Assembly (NCBI RefSeq): GCF_943590815.1
Contig: NZ_CALSBS010000001.1
Location: forward strand, 62,001-126,000
DNA length: 64,000 nucleotides
Direction of reading: 5' to 3'
DNA from: Pseudocitrobacter vendiensis
GTDB lineage: Bacteria; Pseudomonadota; Gammaproteobacteria; Enterobacterales; Enterobacteriaceae
Part shown: piece after piece, positions 10,014-19,457 of the stretch
Numbering within the stretch: position 1 is the first letter of the stretch
Layout: each line of letters opens with the position of its first letter
Notes under the pieces: generated by a model
Databases searched by the model: none
What the model saw: only the letters and a program-made list of their open reading frames with translations
What the model was told of the DNA's origin: nothing
Translations under genes and position numbers: made by a program

Positions 10014-10033
10014 CCCTCCCTTTCGGGGGAGGG
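10014..10033. terminator. GC-rich hairpin between the 3' ends of entF and the WaaB-like gene
   Basis: CCCTCCC and GGGAGGG form a perfect 7-bp stem around a TTTCGG loop. It lies eight bases after the entF stop and directly before the convergent glycosyltransferase stop. There is no U-tract on the + side, so it may be a transcript-end stabiliser or a remnant of the CCCTC-type palindrome seen elsewhere in the window. Confidence 0.5.
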
Positions 10034-10035
10034 CA

Positions 10036-11175
10036 TCAGTTAAGTGCGGTAGTCAGTCGCGTGCGCTGTTTTTTGCTTTCGTGAAATGAAAGAGAAGGCG
10101 AAAGTGAACGAGAAAACAGGATGTCACTTAGTCTGCGATAGTAATTATCTGCATAAAACGCGTCGATGGTGGCCGGAATAGCCGCGTGGTCGAATGTTAT
10201 CTCACCGCTTAACATGGCTGAAAGGATTGCTGAAAGTTCTGACTGTTCGTCTGGCGGATAGAGGCAACCATTCACGCCGGGAATGATGATATCGCCCGGC
10301 CCGGAGACGCAGTCTGAACTGATGCAAGGAATGCCGCGTGCCATCGCTTCCAGTAGCGTCATCGGGAAACCTTCAAAAGAGGAGGTCAGCAGCAACGCAG
10401 TAACCTGGCCAATCTCTTCCTGCACCACTTTCCACGGTTGCGCCTGCCAGCCATGCCAGGTAATTCGATTCGCAATACATAACTCCTGTGCATAGGTTTT
10501 GCAGCGATCGCTGTCAGAGCCGTCGCCGATAATATGTAATTTCCAGCGACCGGGAACGCGGGAGAAACTGTCGAGTAAATCTTTTACCCGTTTCTGTCCT
10601 TCAAATTTTAATCTACCTATATAGATAAATGTGGAAATATCATCCTGACGCTGCCTGGGAATAATAATTGGGCTTTTATCAGTTGGGTTGTAAATAACGT
10701 GAATATTCTTTTCAGGTATACCGCGTTTAATCATCTGCTGGCGGATGCCGCAACTGATAGCCAGATGCTCATCGGCGCAGGTGATATATTTTGCGTGTTT
10801 TTTATGATCCAGCGAAAAATGTGGCCAGGAAAATAGCGTGAAGTCGCCGTTCATTTTCAAGCGCGCCTTACTGGCATACAGACACGATAGCGGGTCGATA
10901 GCGATAACGACATCAGGTTGTTCATCTGAGAGCCATGCACTCAAGGCATGAAGGTGCTTTGCCCTGCGTAAGGGGGAGAGTTTGATACCTGAAATAGAGT
11001 AATGAGCATCAATATCTTTAAGCCATTTCTTATCCATGTCATTTTTACGACAGGTGAAAAATATTTTACATTGCGCAGAAAATGGTGCGGCGCTTAATGT
11101 CTGGATGACATTTCGAATCACCGTTTCCATTCCGCCAAAACCTGAAATAGCTTCACCGATAAATACTATTTTCAT
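10036..11175 (-). CDS. WaaB-like lipopolysaccharide 1,6-galactosyltransferase (GT4 family)
   Basis: This 379-residue protein is a GT-B fold, family 4 glycosyltransferase. It closely resembles WaaB (RfaB), which adds galactose to the outer-core glucose of LPS: the N-terminus IGEAISGFGGMETVIRNVI, the SWPHFSLDHKKHAKYITCAD segment (about 116-135) and the FEGQKRVKDLL segment (191-201) all look WaaB-like. The nucleotide-sugar binding E-x7-E motif is E268/E276. The C-terminal 30 residues, rich in Ser, Lys and Arg, appear to exceed the usual WaaB length. WaaB is normally encoded in the waa core locus, so this is an extra or relocated copy. It is divergent from fepE and more AT-rich than the ent genes, which suggests acquisition. 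The acceptor is unproven. Confidence 0.82.
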   Translation of the reverse strand: MKIVFIGEAISGFGGMETVIRNVIQTLSAAPFSAQCKIFFTCRKNDMDKKWLKDIDAHYSISGIKLSPLRRAKHLHALSAWLSDEQPDVVIAIDPLSCLYASKARLKMNGDFTLFSWPHFSLDHKKHAKYITCADEHLAISCGIRQQMIKRGIPEKNIHVIYNPTDKSPIIIPRQRQDDISTFIYIGRLKFEGQKRVKDLLDSFSRVPGRWKLHIIGDGSDSDRCKTYAQELCIANRITWHGWQAQPWKVVQEEIGQVTALLLTSSFEGFPMTLLEAMARGIPCISSDCVSGPGDIIIPGVNGCLYPPDEQSELSAILSAMLSGEITFDHAAIPATIDAFYADNYYRRLSDILFSRSLSPSLSFHESKKQRTRLTTALN

Positions 11176-11583
11176 TATTATCTATCCACTTAAACCTTAA
11201 TGTGATGGTACTGTTAATGAAATAGCTGAAGGGAATCGTCACTATTTTGCTAATTTTATCTTTCCAGGATGAAGGGCTCAATTTGAAAGCATTCCGGAAG
11301 GGGATCGAATCTATAAAAATGTGAATCAAGTCACGGACTATTCACGCTGTTAGTATTTGAGTGCAGTGACACTTTTTGAAGTATTATTTTTAAGATGAAT
11401 TATTAGTATTCGTTATATTTTGGCTGGTGTTGTTTTGTTACATAGTCATAACAATGTGAAGGGGTTTCCTGCCATTATTGGTAGCGTGATTACAATATAA
11501 GCAATTTTGAGTAGGATTAATCTGAAGTTCTGCTATTATGTTGTCGGGATGTTATCTATCAGAACCGCTGCAGGACATACAGC
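11176..11583. other. AT-rich divergent intergenic region between the WaaB-like gene and fepE
   Basis: This 408-bp stretch has no supported gene. It is markedly AT-rich against the GC-rich flanks and must carry promoters for both divergent genes. AT-rich LPS-related regions like this are typical H-NS targets, but that is an inference. An ops-like core lies at 11477-11488. Confidence 0.6.
11477..11488 (+). promoter_or_regulatory. Possible ops (RfaH recruitment) element core upstream of fepE
   Basis: The 12-mer ATTGGTAGCGTG matches the last nine positions of the ops consensus GGCGGTAGCGTG, including GGTAG and the final TG, but not the first three. It lies 95 bp before the fepE start, where a leader element would be. 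RfaH acts on LPS, O-antigen and capsule operons, so the context fits, but the match is partial. Confidence 0.25.
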
Positions 11584-12720
11584 ATGTCATCACTCAATAT
11601 AAAACCTAACAAAGATTCAGACTTCTCTTCCTATCCGGCGCTCTCATCAAACAGTAAAGAAATTGATTTGCTCCACTTGTTGGATATTTTATGGCGCGCG
11701 AAAACACGCATCATTGCTATCGCTTTTGGATTTGCCGTCGTAGGGCTATTAGCATCGTTTCTTCTGCCGCAAAAATGGACCAGTCAGGCGGTAATCACAA
11801 CAGCCGAACCGAGCCAGTGGCAGGAGCTTGAGAGGACGCTGGTGGCATTACGCGTGCTGGACGTTGATGTCAGCGTCAAAAAATCCGATGTGTTCACCCA
11901 GTTCATAAAGAAATTTAACTCACTTTCGCTGCTGGAAGAGTATCTGCGCACATCACCGGTAATTATGGACCAGCTGAAAGGGGCCGATATTGACCCGCTG
12001 GATCTGCACCGTGCCATTGTTGGCCTCAGCGACAAAATGAAAGCGGTAGATAACAACTTCGGTAAAAAGAATGAGCCGGCGCTATTCACCTCCTGGACGC
12101 TGAGCTTTACCGGACCAAATCCGGAAGAAGCGCAGAAGGTTCTTAAGGGGTATATCGACTATATCTCAGCGATAGTGGTGAAAGAGACGCTGGACGATAT
12201 GCGCAACCGTCTCGATATTAAAACCCATTTCGAGAAAGAAAAACTGGCGCTGGAGCTGATAAAATTAAAGAACCAGCTCGATGCGAAGATTAATCGTCTG
12301 CACTATTCGCTGGAGATTGCGACCGCAGCGGGCATTGCTAAACCGGTATACAGTAATGGTCAGGCAGTTAAAGACGATCCTGATTTTTCTATTGCATTAG
12401 GTGCCGATGGTATTGCGAAAAAACTGCAGATTGAAAAGGCCGTGACGGATCTTGCGGATATTAACGGTGACCTGCGTAACCTGCAATATCATGTCCAGCA
12501 GTTAACGGCGCTGAATATCTCTGATGTATCGTTTGAGCCGTTTAAATATCAGCTTACTCCGTCCTTACCGGTGAAGAAAGATGGCCCGGGGAAATCGCTG
12601 ATTATCCTGTTGGCTGGGCTGGTTGGTGGGATGGTGGGCTGCGGTGCGGTGTTGCTGCAAAATGCACTGCTTTCCCGCAAGCTTGAAGAAGCATCGCCGC
12701 TGGAAGAGCAGTTAGCGTAA
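11584..12720 (+). CDS. fepE: LPS O-antigen chain-length determinant (Wzz family, very-long type)
   Basis: FepE is an inner-membrane polysaccharide co-polymerase that sets O-antigen modal length (very long chains in Salmonella). It is not an iron transporter despite its name. The 378-residue product has an N-terminal membrane segment (about 43-65), a Pro-containing LPQKW exit, a large periplasmic alpha/beta region with coiled coil (about 215-300), the conserved PVYSNGQAVKDDPDFSIALG segment, and a second membrane segment near 336-356. The ribosome binding site is AGGA. It points towards fepC and is separated from it by a REP element. Confidence 0.95.
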   Translation: MSSLNIKPNKDSDFSSYPALSSNSKEIDLLHLLDILWRAKTRIIAIAFGFAVVGLLASFLLPQKWTSQAVITTAEPSQWQELERTLVALRVLDVDVSVKKSDVFTQFIKKFNSLSLLEEYLRTSPVIMDQLKGADIDPLDLHRAIVGLSDKMKAVDNNFGKKNEPALFTSWTLSFTGPNPEEAQKVLKGYIDYISAIVVKETLDDMRNRLDIKTHFEKEKLALELIKLKNQLDAKINRLHYSLEIATAAGIAKPVYSNGQAVKDDPDFSIALGADGIAKKLQIEKAVTDLADINGDLRNLQYHVQQLTALNISDVSFEPFKYQLTPSLPVKKDGPGKSLIILLAGLVGGMVGCGAVLLQNALLSRKLEEASPLEEQLA

Positions 12721-12723
12721 TGA

Positions 12724-12803
12724 GCATTTGCCGGATGCGGTGCATCCGGTCTACCAATCTACACTCACGTAGGCCCGGTAAGCGCAGCGCCACTGGGCAA
12801 ATC
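12724..12803. repeat. REP/BIME palindromic repeat between fepE and fepC
   Basis: Two inverted REP-like units are present: one beginning TTTGCCGGATGCGG and one around GTAGGCCCGGTAAGCGCAGC. They fill the gap between the convergent fepE and fepC genes, a typical place for REP sequences, which can stabilise mRNA 3' ends. Confidence 0.8.
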
Positions 12804-13607
12804 TCAGGTGCGCCCCGTTCGCCCTAGCGGCACTACCAACGGTGTTCCGGCGACCGGGTCTTCAATGATCAGGCATTTTAAACCGTAAACCTGCTCAATA
12901 AGCTCTGCGGTGACGATTTCACCCGGAGCGCCTTCCGCTACAATCTTTCCTTCCTTCAATGCAATTAAATGTGTGGCGTAACGGCAGGCCTGATTGAGGT
13001 CGTGCAATACGGCCGCCAGCGTGTAACCCTGTTGGCGATTGAGTTCGCTTAGTAGCTCCAGCAGGTCGATTTGATGGCTAATATCAAGCCAGGTGGTCGG
13101 CTCATCCAGCAGCATAATGGCCGTTTCCTGCGCCAGCACCATTGCTATCCACACGCGCTGGCGTTGACCCCCCGAAAGCGTATCGACGCTTTGACTGGCG
13201 AGATTTGTCACGCCAGTGGCCTGCATCGCGTTCGCCACGGCACGTTCATCCTCCTCACGCCAGCGGGTAAACAGCGGCTGATGCGGATAGCGCCCGCGCG
13301 CGACCAGTTCCTGTACGGTGATATCGCCAGGCGTGGTGGCGTTTTGCGCCAGTAACCCAATGCGACGCGCCACTTCTTTACTGGCATAATGCTGTATGTG
13401 CTCACCATCGAGAAAAACATGCCCCTGCGTGGGCGTCATCAAACGGCTGAGCGTGCGCAGTAGCGTAGATTTGCCGCAGCCGTTGGGGCCTATAATGGCG
13501 GTGAAATGGCCGTTGGGAATGGTGACGTTAAGGTTTTCCGCAATCGTCTTTTTGCCATAGGCCAGTGTTAACTGTTCACCGCGTAAACGGGGCTGAGAAA
13601 CGGTCAT
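12804..13607 (-). CDS. fepC: Ferric enterobactin ABC transporter ATP-binding protein
   Basis: FepC is the ATPase of the FepBDGC importer. The 267-residue product shows Walker A GPNGCGKST (40-48), the Q-loop region AQNATTPGDITVQELV, the signature LSGGQRQRV, Walker B IMLLDEPT and the H-loop His in AVLHDLNQA. I start it at the ATG at 13607, not at an upstream in-frame codon at 13748. The shorter form aligns with E. coli FepC, and its ATGA overlap with the fepG stop indicates coupling. It is the last gene of fepD-fepG-fepC. Confidence 0.97.
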   Translation of the reverse strand: MTVSQPRLRGEQLTLAYGKKTIAENLNVTIPNGHFTAIIGPNGCGKSTLLRTLSRLMTPTQGHVFLDGEHIQHYASKEVARRIGLLAQNATTPGDITVQELVARGRYPHQPLFTRWREEDERAVANAMQATGVTNLASQSVDTLSGGQRQRVWIAMVLAQETAIMLLDEPTTWLDISHQIDLLELLSELNRQQGYTLAAVLHDLNQACRYATHLIALKEGKIVAEGAPGEIVTAELIEQVYGLKCLIIEDPVAGTPLVVPLGRTGRT

Positions 13608-14596
13608 TTTTTGCGGGACTCCTGAATAAGCAACACAATGAGGTAAATACCGCCCAGGCTGACGGTCACGACGCCAACCGGAAGCTGATAAGGCAGGAAC
13701 AGCTGCTGCGCGCAAAAATCGGCAGCGGATAACAGCAGGGCGCCACACAGTGCTGCCTGCATCAGACCCCAGCGCGCCGTGCCGCTGAGGCGACGGGCGA
13801 TGTGCGGCGCAACCAGTGCGATAAAGGAAATTGGCCCTGCCAGCGCAGTGGATGCCGCGGTCAGGATGACGGCAACAAACATCATCAGCAGGCGTGAGAA
13901 TTCTACGCGAACGCCAAGCGCGCAGGCGGTGTCATCACCCATCTCCAGTAACCGCAGACGGCGGACCAGCAGAGCGGCGCAGACCAGCATTACGATAATA
14001 ATCGGCACCGATGGCCAGGCTTTTGCCCAGGTCAGGCCATTGAGCGAGCCCGCATACCACAGCCCGGCGGAAATCGCGGTTTCCAGTGACGCGCGTAACA
14101 GCAGCCAGGTATTGAAGGCCATCAACATGGCTCGCACGCCGATGCCAATGATAATAAGCCGGAAGGTATCAATTCCGTCACGCCAGGCCAGCAGCCAGAC
14201 AATCAATGCGGTCAGAACACCGCCCGCCATCGCGGCGACCGCAATGGCGGTGAGGTGCTGATCGAAGAACACCATGGCGACCAGTACGCCACTCCATGCG
14301 CCGGTATTAAAGCCCATGACGTCGGGGCTGCCGAGCGGGTTACGCATCAGCGATTGAAAGATAGCGCCGCTGACGCCGAGCGCTGCGCCAATGACCAGCG
14401 CCATGATCACCCGCGGAAGACGCCATTCGGTCACCACCATGGTGATAGCGCGTGGAGCATCGCCAAATAACGCGGAGATCACCTGGCTAAACTCCAGGGT
14501 GACCGCACCGCTGCGAAGACTCCAGAACATCACCAACAGACAAGCGGCCGCCAGTAGCAGGCAGGTTGTCACTAAACGACGAGACGGGGTTATCAT
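13604..14596 (-). CDS. fepG: Ferric enterobactin ABC transporter permease
   Basis: FepG is one of two FecCD-family permease subunits that form the inner-membrane channel for ferric enterobactin. The 330-residue product is almost entirely hydrophobic helices and contains the family segment GAIFQSLMRNPLGSPDVMGF near 80-100. The loop with GPISFIALVAPHIAR near 265 is the likely contact for FepC. Both ends overlap neighbours by four bases (ATGA), with fepD upstream and fepC downstream, so all three are translated as a coupled unit. Confidence 0.97.
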   Translation of the reverse strand: MITPSRRLVTTCLLLAAACLLVMFWSLRSGAVTLEFSQVISALFGDAPRAITMVVTEWRLPRVIMALVIGAALGVSGAIFQSLMRNPLGSPDVMGFNTGAWSGVLVAMVFFDQHLTAIAVAAMAGGVLTALIVWLLAWRDGIDTFRLIIIGIGVRAMLMAFNTWLLLRASLETAISAGLWYAGSLNGLTWAKAWPSVPIIIVMLVCAALLVRRLRLLEMGDDTACALGVRVEFSRLLMMFVAVILTAASTALAGPISFIALVAPHIARRLSGTARWGLMQAALCGALLLSAADFCAQQLFLPYQLPVGVVTVSLGGIYLIVLLIQESRKK

Positions 14597-15600
14597 CGGC
14601 CACCTCCCGCGCGCTGGCGACGCACCAGGAAGATAAGCACCGGCGCACCGATAAAGGCGCTGACGACCGAGACGCGCATCTCACCGGGCACAATTAAGCG
14701 GCCCATAATATCGGCGAATAGCAGCAGGGAAGGGGTTGCCAGCAACGTAACAGGCAACGATCTCCGGTGATCGGCCCCTACCAGCCAGCGAGAAATATGC
14801 GGCATCATCAGGCCAATAAAGGCGATCGGACCAACAACCGCCGTGACGCTGCCGCACAGGACGGTGATGATCAACAGACCGAAAATTTGTGTGCGCGCCA
14901 CTTTGCTGCCGAGAGCGGTGGCGGTGTCGGTGCCGAGACTCAGGCTGTTCAGCGCCCGGCTGAGCATCAGGGCGGCGATCCCGGCAATGAGTACCGGGAC
15001 CAGTACCACTTTCAGGGTGGTAAAAGTGCGGATTTCCAGCGAGCCCGCTTGCCAGAAGCGCAGTTGGTCGTATACGTCAGGGTTGAGGAGAGCGATGCCG
15101 CTGGTTAAGCCTTCGAGCACCGCCGCCAGCGCGACACCCGCCAGCGTCAGGCGAACGGGGCTCAACTGGCCGCCGCCCTGACTGCCGGTAAAGGCCACAA
15201 TCAATGACGCGACAAACGCGCCGCAAAAGGCCATGACCAGTTGCTGTTCCGGTGAGGCAATGCCAAGTAGTGCTGCACCCAGCACGATGGCAAAACTGGC
15301 CCCGGCGTTGACGCCGAGCAGGCCGGGGTCTGCCAGCGGGTTACGGGTGAGCGTTTGCATCAATGCTCCGGCCAGGCCCAGCGCGCCGCCCACCAGTAAT
15401 CCAGCCAGTGTACGGGGTAGACGGGCATCAAGCACGATAGTGCAGTCCGCACTCTGACAGGTGCCGCTAAAGGCATCGACAACCACGGAAACAGGAAGCG
15501 CTTTCGCGCCGATAAGTAAGCTGAGTGTTACTGCGAGAAGTAGCAGCAAAAACAAACCGGGCAGCGCAACGGCGCGCAGCGCGGTAGTGGAAAACGACAT
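14593..15600 (-). CDS. fepD: Ferric enterobactin ABC transporter permease
   Basis: FepD pairs with FepG to make the membrane channel. The 335-residue, many-helix protein has GALMQTLTRNPLADPGLLGVN (split here as GALMQTLTRN then PLADPGLLGVN) near 82-102 and the cytoplasmic coupling loop GPIAFIGLMMPHISRW near 260, both typical of the FecCD family. It is the first gene of fepDGC and reads away from entS. A strong Fur box lies 18 bp upstream of its start codon, so it is expected to be iron-repressed. Confidence 0.97.
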   Translation of the reverse strand: MSFSTTALRAVALPGLFLLLLLAVTLSLLIGAKALPVSVVVDAFSGTCQSADCTIVLDARLPRTLAGLLVGGALGLAGALMQTLTRNPLADPGLLGVNAGASFAIVLGAALLGIASPEQQLVMAFCGAFVASLIVAFTGSQGGGQLSPVRLTLAGVALAAVLEGLTSGIALLNPDVYDQLRFWQAGSLEIRTFTTLKVVLVPVLIAGIAALMLSRALNSLSLGTDTATALGSKVARTQIFGLLIITVLCGSVTAVVGPIAFIGLMMPHISRWLVGADHRRSLPVTLLATPSLLLFADIMGRLIVPGEMRVSVVSAFIGAPVLIFLVRRQRAGGGR

Positions 15601-15617
15601 AACACATCCCTGAAGTT

Positions 15618-15636
15618 GATAATGATAGTAATTATC
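15618..15636. promoter_or_regulatory. Fur box between fepD and entS
   Basis: GATAATGATAGTAATTATC matches the 19-bp Fur consensus (GATAATGATAATCATTATC) at 17 of 19 positions. It lies 18 bp from the fepD start and 77 bp from the entS start, so it can control both divergent units. This is the best Fur site in the window. Confidence 0.93.
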
Positions 15637-15712
15637 GTTATCTATCTTATTCGTTTATGTTAGCATGTGCGCCCACGAAAATGGTATGAAAAAAAAGCAT
15701 CAAGGCGCTGTA

Positions 15713-16954
15713 ATGAATCGACAATCCTGGCTGCTGAACCTTAGCCTGCTCAAAACGCATCCGGCCTTTCGTGCCGTTTTTATCGCCCGATTTATCTCTA
15801 TTCTCTCTCTGGGGCTCCTCGGTGTTGCCGTCCCGGTCCAGATCCAAATGATGACCCACTCCACCTGGCAGGTGGGGCTTTCCGTCACGCTTACCGGCGG
15901 GGCGATGTTTATCGGTCTGATGGTCGGCGGCGTGCTGGCCGACCGGTACGAGCGCCGCAAGTTGATTCTGCTGGCGCGAGGTACCTGCGGCATCGGTTTT
16001 ATTGGCCTGTGGCTGAATGCTCTGCTGCCGGAACCGTCGCTAATTGCCATCTATTTGCTGGGACTGTGGGATGGCTTCTTTGCTTCGCTGGGTGTCACGG
16101 CATTACTGGCGGCGACGCCGGTGCTGGTCGGACGCGAGAATTTAATGCAGGCCGGGGCGATCACCATGCTAACAGTGCGTCTGGGCTCGGTGATTTCCCC
16201 GATGGTCGGCGGCCTGCTGCTTGCGTCCGGGGGCGTTTCCTGGAACTACCTGCTGGCGGCGCTGGGCACCTTTATTACCACGCTGACTCTGCTACGCCTG
16301 CCGCAATTGCCCCCTCCGCCACAGCAGCGTGAACATCCGCTGGCTTCGCTGGTGGCGGGGTTCCGCTTTCTTCTTGCCAGCCCGTTGATTGGCGGCATTG
16401 CCCTGCTGGGCGGTTTGCTGACCATGGCGAGTGCGGTGCGTGTGCTTTATCCGGCGCTGGCGCTGAACTGGCAGATGTCGGCGGCGCAAATTGGCCTGCT
16501 GTATGCGGCAATCCCGTTGGGCGCGGCGTTTGGCGCGCTGACCAGCGGCAATCTGGCACGCCATGAGCGGCCTGGGCGCATTATGCTGTTTTCTAGCGTG
16601 GCAGCATTTGTGGCGATTGGTCTGTTTGCGCTGATGCCGATGTGGGCACTGGGCGTGGTGTGTCTGGCGCTGTTTGGCTGGCTGAGCGCGATTAGCTCGC
16701 TGTTGCAGTACACCCTCATTCAGACGCAAACGCCGGAATCGATGCTCGGACGTATCAATGGATTATGGACGGCGCAGAACGTGACGGGCGATGCCATTGG
16801 CGCGGCGTTACTCGGCGGATTAGGGGCAATTCTGACGCCGATTGCATCGGCCAGCGCCAGCGGTTGGGCGCTGGCAATTGTTGGCGTTATCCTGCTCGGC
16901 TTGTTGACCGAGCTGCGACGTTTCCGCCAGCAGCCGGTGATTGTTGAAGGGTAA
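15713..16954 (+). CDS. entS: Enterobactin exporter, major facilitator superfamily
   Basis: EntS exports newly made enterobactin across the inner membrane to TolC-linked partners. The 413-residue product has the 12-helix MFS layout, with [19 protein letters not shown] (near 70-88) as the loop 2-3 signature and [19 protein letters not shown] at the first helix. I take the ATG at 15713, where [20 protein letters not shown] aligns with E. coli EntS; an in-frame upstream ATG exists but would add 16 non-conserved residues. It is divergent from fepD with the shared Fur box between them. Confidence 0.96.
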   Translation: MNRQSWLLNLSLLKTHPAFRAVFIARFISILSLGLLGVAVPVQIQMMTHSTWQVGLSVTLTGGAMFIGLMVGGVLADRYERRKLILLARGTCGIGFIGLWLNALLPEPSLIAIYLLGLWDGFFASLGVTALLAATPVLVGRENLMQAGAITMLTVRLGSVISPMVGGLLLASGGVSWNYLLAALGTFITTLTLLRLPQLPPPPQQREHPLASLVAGFRFLLASPLIGGIALLGGLLTMASAVRVLYPALALNWQMSAAQIGLLYAAIPLGAAFGALTSGNLARHERPGRIMLFSSVAAFVAIGLFALMPMWALGVVCLALFGWLSAISSLLQYTLIQTQTPESMLGRINGLWTAQNVTGDAIGAALLGGLGAILTPIASASASGWALAIVGVILLGLLTELRRFRQQPVIVEG

Positions 16955-16963
16955 GCGCTCTGT

Positions 16964-17005
16964 GCGGTTGCCCGGTGGCGCTGCGCTTACCGGGCCTACA
17001 AGGTG
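16964..17005. repeat. REP element between entS and fepB
   Basis: The unit GTTGCCCGGTGGCGCTGCGC followed by TTACCGGGCCTAC is a single REP palindrome lying between the convergent entS and fepB genes. Confidence 0.8.
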
Positions 17006-17059
17006 CAGGTGCGGCCGGTAATACCCGTACATGTTGCCAGGCCGCTATGCGGCAAAACG

Positions 17060-18025
17060 TTACTTCGCGCTAAACAGCGCAGACAACCGCTCCAGCACCA
17101 GCATCGCACTGTAGTAATCGAGTCGGAAGGTTTCGGTACCCAAAGCATAAACCTGCTTTTGCTGTACCGCAGGCAAATGAGATAGCAGGGGGTTGGCATA
17201 GATAGCATCGCTATCTTTCTGGTCACCCGCGAACAGGAACAGGCTTTTGCCGTTCAGGCCCGTTGCCAGATTTTCCCCGCCAAGTTGAATAATATCGTGA
17301 CGTTTCCCCTGACTCTGGCTGGCGTGTAAACCTTCAGGCAGCGTCGCAAGCGTAAAGCCCAGTTGTTCCAGCAGCTTGCCCTGCGCCGACTCCGGCGTCC
17401 ACAGGTTGGCGCTGTGCGCGGCGGCAGTGTAAACCATGGCGCTCACCGGCTGTGGCGGCAGGGTGATGTGCTGTTTCACCTCGGCGAGTTTTTTATCAAA
17501 GCGTGCAATACGGGCGCTCGCTTCTTTTTCCTGGCCGGTGATGTGCCCAAGCTGCGTCAGCAGTTCCTGCCAGCTTTTATCGTCATAGTTGATGATAAGC
17601 GTGGGCGCGATAGGGGAAAGCTGGTCGTAGAGCGCCAGCGCCGAGTCACCACCGGTGGCGCTGATCAGAATTAAATCCGGCATTTGTGCGGCGACGGCTT
17701 CCGCGCTGGGTTCACCAATATAGAGACGCGCCAGTTTGCGCTGTTTCGCCACCTCGCTCCACTGACGCAGGAAACCCTGACCGTCGGCCACACGGTTGTT
17801 CGGCGTGGTGGCCCCGCTGGCAATCACCGGCGCATCAATCGCCAGCAATGAACCGGTCAGCGTGACACTGGTGGAGACAATGCGTGCTGGCTTGTGTTCA
17901 AGCGTGAGCGTGCCACGGCTGTCGCTGACCTGGCGAGGCCAGTCGGCGGCGGTAGCTGAGGATAGTCCTAAAAGGCTGACAAAGCACAACAGCAACGTTT
18001 TGTGGTGCAGGGAGAAAAAGTTCAC
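17060..18025 (-). CDS. fepB: Ferric enterobactin periplasmic binding protein
   Basis: FepB carries ferric enterobactin from FepA to the FepDG permease. The 321-residue precursor has a signal peptide (basic HHK, then a hydrophobic run, ending near SSATAAD) and the class III periplasmic binding-protein fold. [17 protein letters not shown] is near the start of the mature protein, and helical-backbone segments such as [19 protein letters not shown] follow. It is divergent from entC and shares its Fur-controlled promoter region. Its length is close to E. coli FepB (318). Confidence 0.96.
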   Translation of the reverse strand: MNFFSLHHKTLLLCFVSLLGLSSATAADWPRQVSDSRGTLTLEHKPARIVSTSVTLTGSLLAIDAPVIASGATTPNNRVADGQGFLRQWSEVAKQRKLARLYIGEPSAEAVAAQMPDLILISATGGDSALALYDQLSPIAPTLIINYDDKSWQELLTQLGHITGQEKEASARIARFDKKLAEVKQHITLPPQPVSAMVYTAAAHSANLWTPESAQGKLLEQLGFTLATLPEGLHASQSQGKRHDIIQLGGENLATGLNGKSLFLFAGDQKDSDAIYANPLLSHLPAVQQKQVYALGTETFRLDYYSAMLVLERLSALFSAK

Positions 18026-18224
18026 AGCGCGGTATCCTGTTTATGGTGTGGTGAATGCTTCTCATTTTCAATCATTGTGCCTGCTGGATGCAAGTCCATG
18101 AAGAAATACCGTAAACAGCGCGAGGTTTAGCGCATTTGTACGGCAAAGCCGTCCATTGAGCACAACTTACTACCCCGTGCAGTTGACATACGAAGCATTT
18201 ACTTTTAGGTTACCGAGCGAAAAT

Positions 18225-18243
18225 ATAAATGATAATTATTCGT
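18225..18243. promoter_or_regulatory. Fur box between fepB and entC
   Basis: The core ATGATAATTATT (18229-18240) matches the inner 12 positions of the Fur consensus apart from the free central base; the outer bases match poorly. It lies 30 bp from the entC start, which fits repression of entCEBAH and probably of fepB. Confidence 0.8.
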
Positions 18244-18272
18244 AATATCTTTATCGTTTTTTGGAGGATGAT

Positions 18273-19448
18273 ATGGAAACGTCACTGGCTGTGGATACGA
18301 ACGAGCAGCAAGAAACACTCTGCGCGGATAACTTCTTCTTTATGTCGCCTTACCGGAGCTTCACTGCCACCGGTTGTTTTCGTCGTTTTTCCTGCCCGGC
18401 GGCGGGTGGCGATGCCCTGAACAGTCCTTTCCAGCAACAACTTGCCGCCGCATTTGCCGAGGCGAAAGCAGCGGGAATCGAAAAGCCGGTGATGGTTGGC
18501 GCGATCCCTTTCGATACCAACCAACCCTCTTCGCTCTTTATCCCGAAACAGTGGCAATCCTTCTCGCGCACCGGGAAGCAGCACTCTGCGCGTTATATCG
18601 CATCGGCCTCGCCGGTTGGCGTTACTGAACGCCGCGAAATTCCGCAGCAGCCGGTGTTTATGGAGATGGTCGCACGCGCCGCGGCGCTGACCGTCACACC
18701 GCAGGTCGATAAGGTTGTGCTCTCGCGTCTGATTGAAATCGCCACCGATCGCCCGCTGGACAGCGGTGTACTGCTGGAGCGCCTGGTCGCACAAAACCCG
18801 GCGAGCTTTAACTTCCATGTGCCGCTGGAGAACGGTGGCGTGCTGCTGGGCGCGAGCCCTGAACTGCTGCTGCGTAAAGAGGGGAGTCATTTCAGCTCTC
18901 TGCCGCTGGCCGGTTCCGCGCGTCGTCAACCGGATGATGTGCTGGACAGGGAAGCGGGCAACAAGCTGCTGGCATCGGAAAAAGATCGCCACGAACACGA
19001 ACTGGTGACCCAGGCGATGAAAGCCACGCTGGCACCACGCAGCCGCTCGCTGTCGCTGCCGGAAACCCCGCAGTTGATTACCACACCAACCCTTTGGCAT
19101 CTGGCGACACCGATTGAAGGCGAGGCGAATCCGGTGGAAAACGCGCTGTCTCTGGCATGCTTGCTGCATCCGACGCCTGCCCTGAGCGGTTTCCCGCATC
19201 TGGCGGCGAAGCAAATCATTGCCGAACTGGAGCCTTTCGAACGCGACCTGTTCGGCGGCATTGTGGGCTGGTGCGATGCCGAAGGAAACGGCGAGTGGGT
19301 GGTCACTATCCGCTGCGCTGAAGTGAATGCGAACAAAGTGCGTCTGTTTGCCGGAGCCGGCATTGTGCCTGCTTCTTCTCCCGAAGCGGAGTGGCGTGAA
19401 ACGGGCGTGAAGCTTTCCACCATGTTGAACGTTTTTGGTTTGCAGTAA
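18273..19448 (+). CDS. entC: Isochorismate synthase EntC
   Basis: EntC converts chorismate to isochorismate, the first committed step to 2,3-dihydroxybenzoate. The 391-residue product has the chorismate-utilising fold: VDKVVLSRLIEI near 155-166, LLGASPELLLRKEG near 193-206, the LAGSARRQPDD segment and the FGGIVGWCDAEGNGEWVVTIRCA segment with Mg-binding acidic residues. The ATG at 18273 is chosen because GGAGG lies five bases before it and because the protein then has E. coli length. A TTG four codons upstream overlaps the ribosome binding site. It is the first gene of entCEBAH. Confidence 0.97.
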   Translation: METSLAVDTNEQQETLCADNFFFMSPYRSFTATGCFRRFSCPAAGGDALNSPFQQQLAAAFAEAKAAGIEKPVMVGAIPFDTNQPSSLFIPKQWQSFSRTGKQHSARYIASASPVGVTERREIPQQPVFMEMVARAAALTVTPQVDKVVLSRLIEIATDRPLDSGVLLERLVAQNPASFNFHVPLENGGVLLGASPELLLRKEGSHFSSLPLAGSARRQPDDVLDREAGNKLLASEKDRHEHELVTQAMKATLAPRSRSLSLPETPQLITTPTLWHLATPIEGEANPVENALSLACLLHPTPALSGFPHLAAKQIIAELEPFERDLFGGIVGWCDAEGNGEWVVTIRCAEVNANKVRLFAGAGIVPASSPEAEWRETGVKLSTMLNVFGLQ

Positions 19449-19457
19449 GGAGCAACG

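Noticed and set aside
13608-13748. N-terminal extension of FepC
   Set aside because: The additional 47 residues lie inside fepG, do not resemble any FepC, and the ATG at 13607 gives the normal coupled start.
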